Notes: a model not told the origin generated them from the letters alone. Positions 23,193 to 32,443 are shown, counted from the stretch's first letter. The stretch is 41,465 nucleotides of DNA from CALWOS01 sp963595735 (GCA_963595735.1 CAVBJJ010000015.1:1-41465), one strand, 5' to 3'. Made by a program: numbers and translations.

Positions 23193-25017
23193 ATTTGCCT
23201 CCGTTCAGCAGCTTGTTCGACCCGCATGCCATGCACCCGGCGCGGCAGTCCGGAGAAAGCGCCGCTGCGTAGCATTGCTCCCGCTCATGCCAGAGGTGCC
23301 GGGTGCTGCAGCCCATGTCAATGTGGCTCCAGGGCAGCAGCTCCTCCTTTGCCCGGGCGCGGTTGGCGTAAAAAGCGCCGTCCAGCCCGTGCTCGGCCAG
23401 GGCATTTTCCCAGCGTTCCAGAGAAAAGCCTTCACTCCAGGATTCCATTTTGCCGCCGTTTTTCCAAACGGTTTCCAGCACCGCGCCCAGACGGCGGTCG
23501 CCCCGGGAGAGGATCGCCTCCACATAGCTGGTGTCCGCCTCGTGCCAGCTGTATTGCACGGCCTTGGCGGTCATGACCTCCCGCAGCAGCTTCACCCGGC
23601 GCAGATATTCCTCCCGGGTGATCTGGCTTTCCCACTGAAAGGGGCTGTGGGGCTTGGGGACAAAGCAGGAGGTGGAAACGCTGATGCGCACGCCGCGGTT
23701 GCGCACCGGGGCATTTTGCTTCCACTCCCGCAGGACCTTGTGGGCAAGGTCAGCAATGCCGAGAATGTCCTCGTCCGTTTCCGTGGGAAGCCCCAGCATG
23801 AAATACAGCTTCACGCCGTTCCAGCCGCCTTGAAAGGCCAGACGGCAGGAGTGGAGCAGATCCTCCTCCCGGACATTTTTGTTGATGGCATCCCGCAGGC
23901 GCTGGGAACCGGCTTCCGGGGCAAAGGTCAGGCCGCTTTTGCGCACCTTTTGCACCCGGTGCATCAGATCCAGGGAGAAGTTATCCGCCCGGAGGGAGGG
24001 CAGGGAAAGGCTGACGCTGTTCGGTTCGCAATAGTCCAGCAGTCCGTCGCACAAATGGGAAAGGGAGCGATAGTCGCTGGTGCTCAGGGAGGCCAGGCTG
24101 ATCTCCTGATAGCCGGAGTTTTTCAGGCTTTCCACGCCCTGCTGCACGACCCGCTCGTAGCTGCGGGCGCGCACCGGGCGGTAAATATGCCCCGCCTGAC
24201 AGAAGCGGCAGCCGCGGATGCAACCCCGGAACAGCTCCACGGTGATGCGGTCATGGACGATCTCCGTGGAGGGGACGATGGGGCGCGTGGGGAAGGGGCT
24301 GTGTTCAAAGTCGGTGATGATCCGCTTGGTCACGGTCGCCGGAGCGCCGTCCAGCGGGTGCATGGCGGCCAGCGTGCCGTCCGGGTGATATTCCGGCCGG
24401 TACAGGCTGGGGACATACACACCGGGAATGTCGGCGGCGCGGCGCAGGAAGTCCGGCTTGCTCCAGTTTTCCCGCAGCGCCCGGCGGTACAGATCCAGCA
24501 CCTCCACATCCAGCTCCTCGCCCTCGCCGATGACCATCAGATCCATAAAATCGGCCAAAGGCTCCGGATTGCAGCAGCTGGAGCCGCCGGCGAATACCAG
24601 CGGACGGAGGGCGGTGCGGTCGGCGGAACGAATGGGCAGACCGCTGAGGTCGAGCATATTCAGCACATTGGTATAGGCCATTTCATAGCCAAGGGTAAAG
24701 GCGATGGCGTCGAACTGCTCCAGCGGGTCGCCGCTTTCCAGGGCATACAGCGGCAGTCCAGCCTGACGCATTTCCTGTTCCATGTCCGTCCAGGGGGCAA
24801 AGACCCGCTCACACCAGACGCCGGGCATATCGTTGAATACCTGATAGAGAATGCGCATGCCCAGGTTGGACATTCCAATCTCATAGGTGTCCGGAAAACA
24901 GAAAGCAAGGCGCAGTTCCACCGCAGCCTTGTCCTTAATAATCTGATTGTATTCCCCGCCGCTGTACCGGGCGGGCTTTTGCACCCGAGGGAGGATGCGT
25001 TCCAGCCGTTTGTCCAT
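23182..25017 (-). CDS. B12-binding-domain radical SAM protein (TIGR03960 type)
   Basis: A 611-aa protein. Residues about 30-190 form a cobalamin-binding-like domain, followed by the radical SAM core with CIRGCRFCQAG (CxxxCxxC for the 4Fe-4S cluster), and a C-terminal cysteine-containing region ending CMACGSN. The reaction is unknown. Start ATG 25017 follows GGGGGAG. It overlaps its DUF2344 partner; both are read from a sigma-A promoter inside the 3' end of the M50 protease gene. Confidence 0.92.
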   Translation of the reverse strand: MDKRLERILPRVQKPARYSGGEYNQIIKDKAAVELRLAFCFPDTYEIGMSNLGMRILYQVFNDMPGVWCERVFAPWTDMEQEMRQAGLPLYALESGDPLEQFDAIAFTLGYEMAYTNVLNMLDLSGLPIRSADRTALRPLVFAGGSSCCNPEPLADFMDLMVIGEGEELDVEVLDLYRRALRENWSKPDFLRRAADIPGVYVPSLYRPEYHPDGTLAAMHPLDGAPATVTKRIITDFEHSPFPTRPIVPSTEIVHDRITVELFRGCIRGCRFCQAGHIYRPVRARSYERVVQQGVESLKNSGYQEISLASLSTSDYRSLSHLCDGLLDYCEPNSVSLSLPSLRADNFSLDLMHRVQKVRKSGLTFAPEAGSQRLRDAINKNVREEDLLHSCRLAFQGGWNGVKLYFMLGLPTETDEDILGIADLAHKVLREWKQNAPVRNRGVRISVSTSCFVPKPHSPFQWESQITREEYLRRVKLLREVMTAKAVQYSWHEADTSYVEAILSRGDRRLGAVLETVWKNGGKMESWSEGFSLERWENALAEHGLDGAFYANRARAKEELLPWSHIDMGCSTRHLWHEREQCYAAALSPDCRAGCMACGSNKLLNGGKCDG

Positions 25018-25074
25018 AGGCTCCCCCTATATTTTTTATCTTAATGTACGGATGTTTGCAGAAATCTTCCCCGT

Positions 25075-25103
25075 ATTCTACCGCATCTCTCCGGAAAAAG
25101 CAA
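25075..25103 (-). promoter_or_regulatory. Promoter of the radical SAM-DUF2344 pair
   Basis: Minus strand TTGCTT, 17-base spacer, TAGAAT, lying within the last codons of the upstream protease gene. Confidence 0.75.
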
Positions 25104-25656
25104 GCCGAAGTCGTGCATCTGCGGACTGGGGCAGTAAAAACGCGCCGGGCAGGATCAGTCCGGGACCCATGCCCCTTGCCGCCAGAATCAGCCCGATTCC
25201 CAAAAGCGCCAGTGCAGTGATGCGGGTGCAAAGACGGCAGGGGTGCGGCGTGGCGCAGAGACATTCCAGCAGCCGCCCGCCATCCAGAGGCAGCGCAGGC
25301 AGCAGATTGAACAGGCTCAGCAGCAGACTGATGCCGCTGGTGACCAGCAGGGCGTCCCAGCAAAGCAGCCGCCCGCCATAGGCAGCGAGCAGGGCATAGA
25401 CCATACCGGCCGCAGGGCCGGCCAGACACACAGCGGCCATTTGACGGCGGGACAGCGTGCCGGCATAATCCATGCGCAAGCCGCGCAGACTGATCACCAC
25501 GCCCCGCACCCGGCAGCGGCACAGGCAAAGCGCAAGCCAGTGCCCGACCTCATGCACCAGAACGGGCGGCAACAGCAGAGCCAGCCCCCGGCCGCCCCGA
25601 AAAAAGACCAGCAGTCCCAGAGCAAGCGCGGCGCAGGGAGAAATGCGCAGCGCCAT
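25078..25656 (-). CDS. M50 (site-2) membrane protease, SpoIVFB-like
   Basis: Intramembrane metalloprotease of 192 aa. Zinc motif HEVGH (35-39) in the first hydrophobic block and LPLDGGRLL (Asp125) in a later one, with about four to five membrane segments. Length and layout match SpoIVFB, the protease that removes the pro-sequence of SigK; other M50 proteases are possible. Start ATG 25656 overlaps the previous stop by one base (TAATG). A pro-SigK-type sigma factor is encoded 13 kb away, which supports but does not prove the assignment. Confidence 0.85.
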   Translation of the reverse strand: MALRISPCAALALGLLVFFRGGRGLALLLPPVLVHEVGHWLALCLCRCRVRGVVISLRGLRMDYAGTLSRRQMAAVCLAGPAAGMVYALLAAYGGRLLCWDALLVTSGISLLLSLFNLLPALPLDGGRLLECLCATPHPCRLCTRITALALLGIGLILAARGMGPGLILPGAFLLPQSADARLRLAFSGEMR

Positions 25657-25916
25657 TACGCCCGGGTGTCCGCCGGATCGGGCGCAAAGGCGGGCAGCGC
25701 CGGCAGATCCTCCATGCCCAGCCACACGGCCACCTGCTCCTCCGCACGGGAAAGATGGCTGCCGACTTCCCGGAAAGCCGCCTGGAAATCAAAGTCCGTA
25801 TCCATTACCGGATGCAGCTTTTCTCGCACGGCATCCGTGAGAGAGGGGGCAAGAAAGCGGAAGCCGACCAGACACAGCAGGATCACCGCAACGGCAAGCA
25901 ATTGTCTTTTTAGCAC
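25656..25916 (-). CDS. Small membrane-anchored protein, SpoIVFA-like position
   Basis: An 86-aa protein with one N-terminal membrane segment (about 5-24) followed by an acidic outside tail (LTDAVREKLHPVMDTDFDFQAAF). Start is GTG 25916 because AAGGAGGTG lies 7 bases upstream; the ATG at 25988 has no ribosome site. The tail resembles the stalk of membrane M23/LytM proteins of sporulation but stops before any LytM domain. It is coupled to the M50 protease, like SpoIVFA to SpoIVFB; that role is an inference. A CATATATT box at 25940-25947 could be a sigma-E-type -10 element. Confidence 0.7.
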   Translation of the reverse strand: MLKRQLLAVAVILLCLVGFRFLAPSLTDAVREKLHPVMDTDFDFQAAFREVGSHLSRAEEQVAVWLGMEDLPALPAFAPDPADTRA

Positions 25917-26029
25917 AATAATGCACCTCCTTTTGGAACAATATATGCATCCTGCGGGAAAAACAGGATAGGAAACTGTGGAATGCATTGACGAATGGCA
26001 ATAAATCTGTTATCTTTTTGCGAGGATAA

Positions 26030-26057
26030 TGAAAAAGCCGACAGTTTGTCGTATAAT
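26030..26057 (+). promoter_or_regulatory. Promoter of xdhC-lysR with overlapping inverted repeat
   Basis: TGAAAA, 16-base spacer, TATAAT. The short inverted repeat CGACA-gtt-TGTCG (26039-26051) fills the spacer and may be an operator. The -35 match is weak. Confidence 0.6.
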
Positions 26058-26106
26058 AGCGGAAAAATCAGGCGCAAAAGTGCGCCGGGGGAAACGAGGG
26101 CTTGTT

Positions 26107-26916
26107 ATGGATACGATCGACATTCTCAAACAGCAGCTTGCCGCTTTGGAGCGGCGGGAAAACCACGCCATGGTCACACTGGTCAGCGCGGATGGTTCAA
26201 CGCCCCGCACCCAGGCGAAAATGCTGGTCTATGCCGATGGGCGCATCTGCGGCACGGTGGGCGGCGGGCCTGCGGAAATGATGGCGATTCGGGATGCAAA
26301 GGCCTGTATCGTCAGCGGACAAAACGCCTTGCAGCACTATGATCTCAGCCTGCCAAGCGCCGCCACAAAGGGGATGATCTGCAGCGGCAGCCTGGATGTG
26401 CTCATCGAGCCCTTTTGTTCTCGTCCGCTGCTGGTGATGTGCGGAGCGGGCCATGTGGGCGGCTGTGTACTGGAGCTGGCTGCCTTTGCCGGGTTTGATA
26501 CGATTTTGTTGGACGACCGCGGTCCGGAGCAGATCGGGGATAAGATCGCCAAGGCCGGCAGTTTTGTCCCGGTGACGGATTTTGCCAAGGATCTGCGCGC
26601 GCTGGACATTCCCGCAGGGGCGTATATCGTCATTGCCAGCCACGGTCACGCGCTGGACGGAAAGGCGCTGGACGCCGCCCTGACCAAGCAGGCGGCCTAT
26701 GTGGGCATGATCGGAAGCCGCAAAAAGATCAAGGCGATTTTTGACCAGCTGCGGGAAGCGGGGGTTTCCCAGGAAGCGCTGGACACGGTGCATACGCCCA
26801 TCGGGTTGGATTTGGGCGGAGAGACCCCGGCAGAGGTGGCGATCGCCATTTTAGCGGAGATCCTTTTGCAGAAAAACGGTCGGCGCATGATTCGCACAGA
26901 GCCGGCAGAGGCTTAA
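26107..26916 (+). CDS. XdhC family molybdoenzyme maturation protein
   Basis: A 269-aa XdhC/CoxI-like protein. N-terminal half has STPRTQAKMLVYADGRICGTVGGG, and the C-terminal Rossmann half has MCGAGHVGG (112-120), followed by YVGMIGSRKK. XdhC binds molybdenum cofactor and helps sulfurate it and insert it into xanthine-dehydrogenase-type enzymes, using sulfur from a cysteine desulfurase. Start ATG 26107, with GAGGG upstream; longer frame to 26029 overlaps the promoter. A LysR gene follows after 39 bases. No molybdoenzyme gene is in the window. Confidence 0.9.
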   Translation: MDTIDILKQQLAALERRENHAMVTLVSADGSTPRTQAKMLVYADGRICGTVGGGPAEMMAIRDAKACIVSGQNALQHYDLSLPSAATKGMICSGSLDVLIEPFCSRPLLVMCGAGHVGGCVLELAAFAGFDTILLDDRGPEQIGDKIAKAGSFVPVTDFAKDLRALDIPAGAYIVIASHGHALDGKALDAALTKQAAYVGMIGSRKKIKAIFDQLREAGVSQEALDTVHTPIGLDLGGETPAEVAIAILAEILLQKNGRRMIRTEPAEA

Positions 26917-26955
26917 TATCAGAAATTTGATGGCAGGAAAAGGGGAGACAAAGCC

Positions 26956-27888
26956 ATGCGGAATTTCAATTTGAAGCAGTTGGAGATATTGGTTGCCATT
27001 GTGGAGTATGGGAACTTCACGGAGGCGGCAAACCAGTTGTACCTGGCGCAGTCCACGGTCAGCAGCCATGTCAGCGCCCTGGAGGAAGCCCTTCGGGTAC
27101 CGCTGTTCCGCCGGGACTCCAAAAAGCACATTACGCTGACGCCGGACGGAAAACGGGTCTATCAACACGCCAAGGAAGTACTGCAAAAGTGCCAGGCACT
27201 GGAAAATGCGGTGATCGGGGAGGGAAAACGAAACCTGGTCATCGGCGCCTCCACCACGCCGCTGCGCGGCCTTCTGCTGCAATATCTGGAGCGTTTTTCC
27301 GCGCAATATCCGGATTGCTGCTGCACCATCAAAAGCGGTGACAGCGAGCAGGTGCAGCAAATGCTGCTGGATGGAGATGTGCAGCTTGGCTTTTCCGGCC
27401 GGGCGGACAACCGCCAGTCTCTGCGCTATGAGAAGATCGCGGAAGATACGCTGGTGCTGGTAACCCCCAATACCCCGCACTATGCCCAGCTGCGGCAGGA
27501 GGGCGTTTTGGGAAAGGAACTGTTTACGGAACCGATGATTTTCCGGGAATCCGGCTCCGGCACCCAGCGCATGGTGGATAACTACCTCAGCGAAAACGGC
27601 GTTCCCGCGGATAAGATCAATGTGCGCTTTTACCTGTCGGATGTGGAGGTGATCCTCCACATGGTGGAAAAGGGCGTTGGCGTTTCTCTGCAATCCGCGC
27701 TGGCGGTGCAGCATCATGTGGAAAGAGGTGCGGTGCTGGCCTTCCCGCTGGAGGAAAATCCGGTCAAGCGCAATATTTATATGGTGAGCCGGAAAAAAGG
27801 CAGCCTGCACGAAATGGCAAAGGCCTTTGTCGCCATCGTGCGTGAGTGCGAAAATATCGAACCGGAAACGGAGAAAGACGCAGAATAG
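26956..27888 (+). CDS. LysR-type regulator, selenium-metabolism-associated type
   Basis: A 310-aa LysR regulator. HTH at residues 5-63 (LKQLEILVAIVEYGNFTEAANQLYLAQSTVSSHV), then a periplasmic-binding-like effector domain. The sequence matches what I recall of the LysR family linked to selenium genes in clostridia and their xdhC neighbours. Start ATG 26956 follows AAGGGGAG. Likely controls xdhC and perhaps the selenium module at 4.3-9.4 kb; the effector is unknown. It is followed by a terminator. Confidence 0.88.
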   Translation: MRNFNLKQLEILVAIVEYGNFTEAANQLYLAQSTVSSHVSALEEALRVPLFRRDSKKHITLTPDGKRVYQHAKEVLQKCQALENAVIGEGKRNLVIGASTTPLRGLLLQYLERFSAQYPDCCCTIKSGDSEQVQQMLLDGDVQLGFSGRADNRQSLRYEKIAEDTLVLVTPNTPHYAQLRQEGVLGKELFTEPMIFRESGSGTQRMVDNYLSENGVPADKINVRFYLSDVEVILHMVEKGVGVSLQSALAVQHHVERGAVLAFPLEENPVKRNIYMVSRKKGSLHEMAKAFVAIVRECENIEPETEKDAE

Positions 27889-27900
27889 AACGCAAGGGAG

Positions 27901-27932
27901 ACCCCACGCTGCCACGGCGGCGTGGGGTTTTT
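27901..27932 (+). terminator. Terminator of xdhC-lysR
   Basis: CCCCACGC pairs with GCGTGGGG, then TTTTT. Confidence 0.85.
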
Positions 27933-27961
27933 CGCCCCCGGCAAAAAACGCGAGATGCGCC

Positions 27962-27990
27962 TTGCAAAATGAAAACAGATAGAGTATAAT
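27962..27990 (+). promoter_or_regulatory. Promoter of dapF-dapL-glmS
   Basis: TTGCAA, 17-base spacer, TATAAT. The leader of about 88 bases contains no lysine riboswitch or T-box. Confidence 0.88.
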
Positions 27991-28084
27991 AAACCGCGTA
28001 TATCCATTGGAAGACAGATAATTATGATATATGGTATACACAGTATGTCCCGTTACGGGGCGTGAGAACAGGGAGGTTCCCAGT

Positions 28085-28921
28085 ATGAAATTTTCCAAAA
28101 TGCAGGGCTGCGGCAATGACTATGTTTATGTCAACTGCTTTCAGGAGCAGATCAGTGACCGCCCCGCAGCAGCGATCCGGGTCTCTGACCGGCATTTCGG
28201 CATCGGCGGCGACGGCATGATCTGCATCTGCCCCAGTGATCGGGCGGATTTCAAAATGGATATGTACAATGCCGACGGCTCCCGTTCTCAAATGTGCGGC
28301 AACGGCATTCGCTGTGTCGCCAAATATGTCTACGACAAGGGGCTGACGGATAAGACCACCATCACTGTGGAAAGCGGCGGGGAGGTCAAGACCCTCTGGC
28401 TGAATGTGAAAAACGGTGCGGTCTCCAGCGTGCGCGTGTGCATGGGTAAGCCGGAGTTTGTTCCGGCCAAGATTCCCGTTGCGGCGCCGGGAGAAAGCTT
28501 TATCCAGCAGCCGGTAGAGGTGCTGGGAAAAACCTGGTCTGTCAGCTGTGTTTCCATGGGAAACCCCCATGCAATCGTCTTTGTGGACAACACGAAGGAT
28601 CTGGATCTGGAGACCATCGGCCCGGCCTTTGAAAATCATCCGCTTTTTCCGGAGCGGATCAACACGGAGTTTATCGAGGTCGTGGACGAAAAAAACCTGA
28701 ATATGCGCGTGTGGGAGCGGGGCAGCGGGGAGACCCTTGCCTGCGGTACCGGCGCGACCGCCAGTCTGGCCATCGCCGCGCTGGTGGGTAAGACCGGCAA
28801 CAGCGCGACCCTGCATTTGCTGGGCGGCGACCTGTTCATCGAGTGGGACAGGGAAGCGGATCTGCTGTATATGACCGGCCCGGCCGCCTTTACCTTTGAG
28901 GGCGAAACAGATTTGGTTTGA
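28085..28921 (+). CDS. dapF: Diaminopimelate epimerase
   Basis: PLP-independent epimerase, 278 aa, turning LL-DAP into meso-DAP for peptidoglycan and lysine. Catalytic cysteines: Cys71 in SQMCGNGIRC and Cys220 in LACGTGATAS. N-terminal MQGCGNDY is typical. Start ATG 28085 follows AGGGAGG; the longer frame to 28031 lies in the leader. First gene of the plus-strand run dapF-dapL-glmS. Confidence 0.96.
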   Translation: MKFSKMQGCGNDYVYVNCFQEQISDRPAAAIRVSDRHFGIGGDGMICICPSDRADFKMDMYNADGSRSQMCGNGIRCVAKYVYDKGLTDKTTITVESGGEVKTLWLNVKNGAVSSVRVCMGKPEFVPAKIPVAAPGESFIQQPVEVLGKTWSVSCVSMGNPHAIVFVDNTKDLDLETIGPAFENHPLFPERINTEFIEVVDEKNLNMRVWERGSGETLACGTGATASLAIAALVGKTGNSATLHLLGGDLFIEWDREADLLYMTGPAAFTFEGETDLV

Positions 28922-29011
28922 CGCTGCAGATTTTGCAGCTGCAAATAATACAAACAACCGAATAGAGACAATGTGAGATTACCCGGTTAACAGAGAAAGG
29001 GAGAAAACAAA

Positions 29012-30229
29012 ATGACAAAAATCAACCGCAACTATCAAAAGCTGCCTGGTAGCTACCTCTTTTCCGAAATTGCCCGCCGTGTGTCGGCCTATGCCGCGGA
29101 GCATCCGGAGGCAAAGATCATCCGTCTGGGCATTGGCGATGTGACCCTGCCGCTGGCAGGAGCGGTCATCGAGGCCATGCACCGCGCTGTGGACGAAATG
29201 GCCCACAAGGAAACCTTCCGGGGGTATGGGCCGGAGCTGGGCTATGACTTTTTGCGGCAGGCCATTGCGGAAAAGGACTATCGCGCCCGGGGCGTTGCGC
29301 TGGATATGGACGAGATCATTGTATCCGACGGCGCTAAAAGCGACTGCGGCAACATCGGGGACATTTTCGGCTTGGATAATGTGGTGGCGGTCTGCGATCC
29401 GGTGTATCCCGTGTATGTGGATACCAACGCCATGGCCGGCCGTGCCGGAGATTTTGACGGCGAAAAGTGGAGCAAGCTGATCTATATGCCCTGCCTGGAG
29501 GAAAACGGCTTTTTGCCCGCGCTTCCGGAGCAGGTGCCGGATCTGATCTATCTCTGCTTCCCCAATAACCCCATGGGAACCGTGGCTTCCCGGGCGGAGC
29601 TGCAAAAGTGGGTGGACTATGCCAATGCCCACGACAGCGTCATTTTGTATGACAGCGCATACGAGATTTTTATCACCGATCCCGATGTGCCCCACAGTAT
29701 TTATGAAATTCCCGGCGCCAAGACCTGCGCCATCGAGTTCCGCAGCTTTTCCAAAACCGCCGGCTTTACCGGCACGCGCTGCGGCTATACCGTTGTGCCA
29801 AAGGCGCTTGTGCGGGAGGGCGTTTCTCTCAATGCTCTGTGGGCGCGCCGACAGTCTACCAAATTCAACGGCACGCCGTATATTGTCCAGCGTGCCGCGG
29901 AGGCGGTCTACTCCGAAAGCGGCCATCGTGAGATTATGGAAAATATTGCATATTATATGGAAAATGCCCGCATTATCCGGGAGGGACTTTCCGCCGCCGG
30001 CCTGACGGTGTATGGCGGCGTGAACGCACCGTATATCTGGTGCAAGACCCCGGCGGGCATGGACAGCTGGAGCTTTTTTGACCAGCTGCTGCAGCAAGCC
30101 AATGTAGTCACAACGCCCGGCGCGGGCTTTGGCCCCCACGGGGAGGGCTACATCCGGCTGACGGCCTTCGGCGAAACGGAGGCCACCCGGGAGGCTGTGG
30201 AGCGCATTGCGGCCATCCTGAAGAAATAA
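29012..30229 (+). CDS. dapL: LL-diaminopimelate aminotransferase
   Basis: Fold-type I PLP aminotransferase, 405 aa, making LL-DAP directly from tetrahydrodipicolinate. YFRGYGPELGYDFLR-like entry (68-80), YLCFPNNPMGT, and RSFSKTAGFTGTRCGY with PLP-lysine 248 are typical of DapL. It acts just before DapF, with which it forms an operon (90-base gap). AAAGGGAG precedes ATG 29012. The window also encodes ddh, an alternative route. Confidence 0.95.
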   Translation: MTKINRNYQKLPGSYLFSEIARRVSAYAAEHPEAKIIRLGIGDVTLPLAGAVIEAMHRAVDEMAHKETFRGYGPELGYDFLRQAIAEKDYRARGVALDMDEIIVSDGAKSDCGNIGDIFGLDNVVAVCDPVYPVYVDTNAMAGRAGDFDGEKWSKLIYMPCLEENGFLPALPEQVPDLIYLCFPNNPMGTVASRAELQKWVDYANAHDSVILYDSAYEIFITDPDVPHSIYEIPGAKTCAIEFRSFSKTAGFTGTRCGYTVVPKALVREGVSLNALWARRQSTKFNGTPYIVQRAAEAVYSESGHREIMENIAYYMENARIIREGLSAAGLTVYGGVNAPYIWCKTPAGMDSWSFFDQLLQQANVVTTPGAGFGPHGEGYIRLTAFGETEATREAVERIAAILKK

Positions 30230-30281
30230 GAAAGCGACTGTGGGAGACTGCCTGCAGGCGCGCAAAGGAGAATAAGAAACT

Positions 30282-32111
30282 ATGTGTGGAATTGTAGGAT
30301 ATACCGGCTCTCAAAAGGCGGCGCCTATTTTGCTGGATGGCTTGGAAAAGCTGGAATACCGCGGCTATGACTCCTCCGGATTGGCGGTGGAAAGCCCCCA
30401 GGGAGACCTGCAGATTGTCAAGGCGACCGGTCGCCTGTCCGAGCTGCGCGCCAAATGCGATAACGGCAAAACGCTGGAGGGCACCGTGGGTCTGGGGCAT
30501 ACCCGCTGGGCGACCCACGGCAAACCCACGGAGGCAAACGCCCACCCCCATGTGAGCGAAAACCGCCGGATCGCCATTGTACATAACGGGATCATCGAAA
30601 ATTATGCCCCCCTGAAGGAAATGCTGGAGCGCAGCGGCAGAAAGTTCGACTCCGAGACCGATACGGAGGTGGCCGCCCAGCTGATCGAGTATTATTACCA
30701 GGGCAATTTGGTGGAAGCCGTTGCCAGAGCCGTGCGGGAGCTGCAGGGCAGCTATGCGCTGGGTATCGTCTGTGCGGACGACCCGAAAACGCTGGTGGCG
30801 GTCAAGAGCCATGCGCCGCTGATCGTGGCCTATACGGAGCAGGGCAATATGTTCGCTTCCGATGTTATGGCAGTGGTGGATCACACCCGCGAGGTGACCT
30901 ATCTGGAGGATGGCGAAATTGCCGTTGTCCGCCCGGATAGCGTGGAGTATTTCACCTCCACCCTCAAGCCCATTGAAAAAGAGCGGGAGACCATTGACTG
31001 GAGCATTGTCTCGGCGGATAAGGGCGGCTATGAGCACTATATGTTCAAGGAAATTCTCGAGCAGCCCCAGATGATCAGCCGCACCATCGCGCCATATATC
31101 CGGGATGGCCGTGTGGACTTCTCCGGCGTGCTTACCCCCCAGGAGGTGCGTGATATCAGCCGGATCTATATTGTCGCCTGCGGCTCGTCCTACCATGTGG
31201 GCATGGTGGCCAAGTACAATATAGAAAAGCTGGCGCGCATTCCGGTAGAGGTAGTGCTGGCCTCTGAATTCCGCTATTGCGACCCGCTGGTGGACAGCAG
31301 TACATTGGTGGTGCTCATCAGCCAAAGCGGTGAAACCGCCGACACGCTGGAGGCATTGCGGGAGGCCAAGCGTCTTGGAGCAAAGACCCTTTCCATTGTC
31401 AATGTGGAGGGTAGCAGCATCGCCCGGGAGGCGGACTGCGTGATCTATACCAAGGCCGGGCCGGAGATCGCCGTTGCCACCACAAAGGCATACAGTACCC
31501 AGCTGGCCATCACCGTTCTCATGACGCTGTATTTTGGACAGGTGCGCGGCACGCTGCCGGATGCGGAGTATGCGGAGATCCTGACAGAGCTGCAAAAGGT
31601 GCCGGAGCAGCTGGAGAAAATTCTGCAGGACAAGGCGCACATTCAGCGCCTGGCCTATCAGTATTTCAATAACGAGGATATCTTCTTTATCGGCCGGAAC
31701 ATTGACTATGCCCTGTCGCTGGAGGGCAGTCTGAAGCTCAAGGAAATTTCTTATATCCACTCCGATGCCTACGCGGCGGGCGAGTTGAAGCACGGTACCA
31801 TTTCTCTGGTCGTGGATGGCACGCTGGTCATTGCGGTGGCCTCCTTTGCGCACCTGGTGGATAAAACCGCCAGCAACGCGCTGGAGGTGCGGGCAAGAGG
31901 CGCCAATGTGCTGACCATCACGGCGGAAAATCTGGTGGAGCGTGTGGAGCACGCTTCGGATAATATCATCACTATTCCGGCCGTGCACGAAGCGCTGCTG
32001 CCCAGCTTGGCGGTGGTTCCGCTGCAGCTGTTCGCCTACTATATGGCGCTGTACCGCGGCTGCGATATCGACAAGCCCAGAAACCTGGCCAAGAGCGTCA
32101 CGGTGGAGTAA
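30282..32111 (+). CDS. glmS: Glutamine-fructose-6-phosphate aminotransferase
   Basis: A 609-aa enzyme making glucosamine-6-phosphate, the first step to UDP-GlcNAc. N-terminal glutaminase starts MCGIVGYTG (Cys2 nucleophile after Met removal), with GLGHTRWATHG and the DSETDTE loop; two SIS isomerase domains follow (CGSSYHVG, ISQSGETADT); the end is KPRNLAKSVTVE. AAAGGAG precedes ATG 30282. Only 52 bases separate it from dapL, too short for a glmS ribozyme. Confidence 0.97.
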   Translation: MCGIVGYTGSQKAAPILLDGLEKLEYRGYDSSGLAVESPQGDLQIVKATGRLSELRAKCDNGKTLEGTVGLGHTRWATHGKPTEANAHPHVSENRRIAIVHNGIIENYAPLKEMLERSGRKFDSETDTEVAAQLIEYYYQGNLVEAVARAVRELQGSYALGIVCADDPKTLVAVKSHAPLIVAYTEQGNMFASDVMAVVDHTREVTYLEDGEIAVVRPDSVEYFTSTLKPIEKERETIDWSIVSADKGGYEHYMFKEILEQPQMISRTIAPYIRDGRVDFSGVLTPQEVRDISRIYIVACGSSYHVGMVAKYNIEKLARIPVEVVLASEFRYCDPLVDSSTLVVLISQSGETADTLEALREAKRLGAKTLSIVNVEGSSIAREADCVIYTKAGPEIAVATTKAYSTQLAITVLMTLYFGQVRGTLPDAEYAEILTELQKVPEQLEKILQDKAHIQRLAYQYFNNEDIFFIGRNIDYALSLEGSLKLKEISYIHSDAYAAGELKHGTISLVVDGTLVIAVASFAHLVDKTASNALEVRARGANVLTITAENLVERVEHASDNIITIPAVHEALLPSLAVVPLQLFAYYMALYRGCDIDKPRNLAKSVTVE

Positions 32112-32116
32112 GCGCC

Positions 32117-32419
32117 ATGGCATTTCAAAGACCGGAAACAGAGAATTACAAAGGCTTTTCCCACAAAAGCTGCGAATTTTATCCCTGCCATAAGGGCGCG
32201 GATCCGGAAAACTTCAACTGCCTGTTTTGCTACTGTCCGCTGTTTGCCCTGGGCAAGCAGTGCGGCGGCAACTTCCGCTACACGGAAAGCGGCATCAAGG
32301 ATTGCAGCTTCTGCCTGGTGCCCCACAGCCCTGGCGGCTATGACCATGTGATGAACAAAATGGGACTGCTGTACCAAAAGGTGCAGAACGAAGCCCAACA
32401 GGAAACATCAGGCCGGTAG
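32117..32419 (+). CDS. Cysteine-rich small-domain protein (PF04071 type)
   Basis: A 100-aa protein whose cysteines (CEFYPCHKG, NCLFCYCPLF, CGGNF, CSFCLVPH) match the cysteine-rich small domain seen in anaerobes, likely binding zinc or an iron-sulfur cluster. Function unknown. It starts five bases after the glmS stop, using GGAG in the glmS end, so it belongs to the dapF-dapL-glmS transcript. Confidence 0.87.
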   Translation: MAFQRPETENYKGFSHKSCEFYPCHKGADPENFNCLFCYCPLFALGKQCGGNFRYTESGIKDCSFCLVPHSPGGYDHVMNKMGLLYQKVQNEAQQETSGR

Positions 32420-32443
32420 AAAGCGGCTGAATTGCATAGTAAG

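Noticed and set aside
30230..30281. glmS ribozyme before glmS
   Set aside because: Only 52 bases lie between dapL and glmS, far too few for the ribozyme core.
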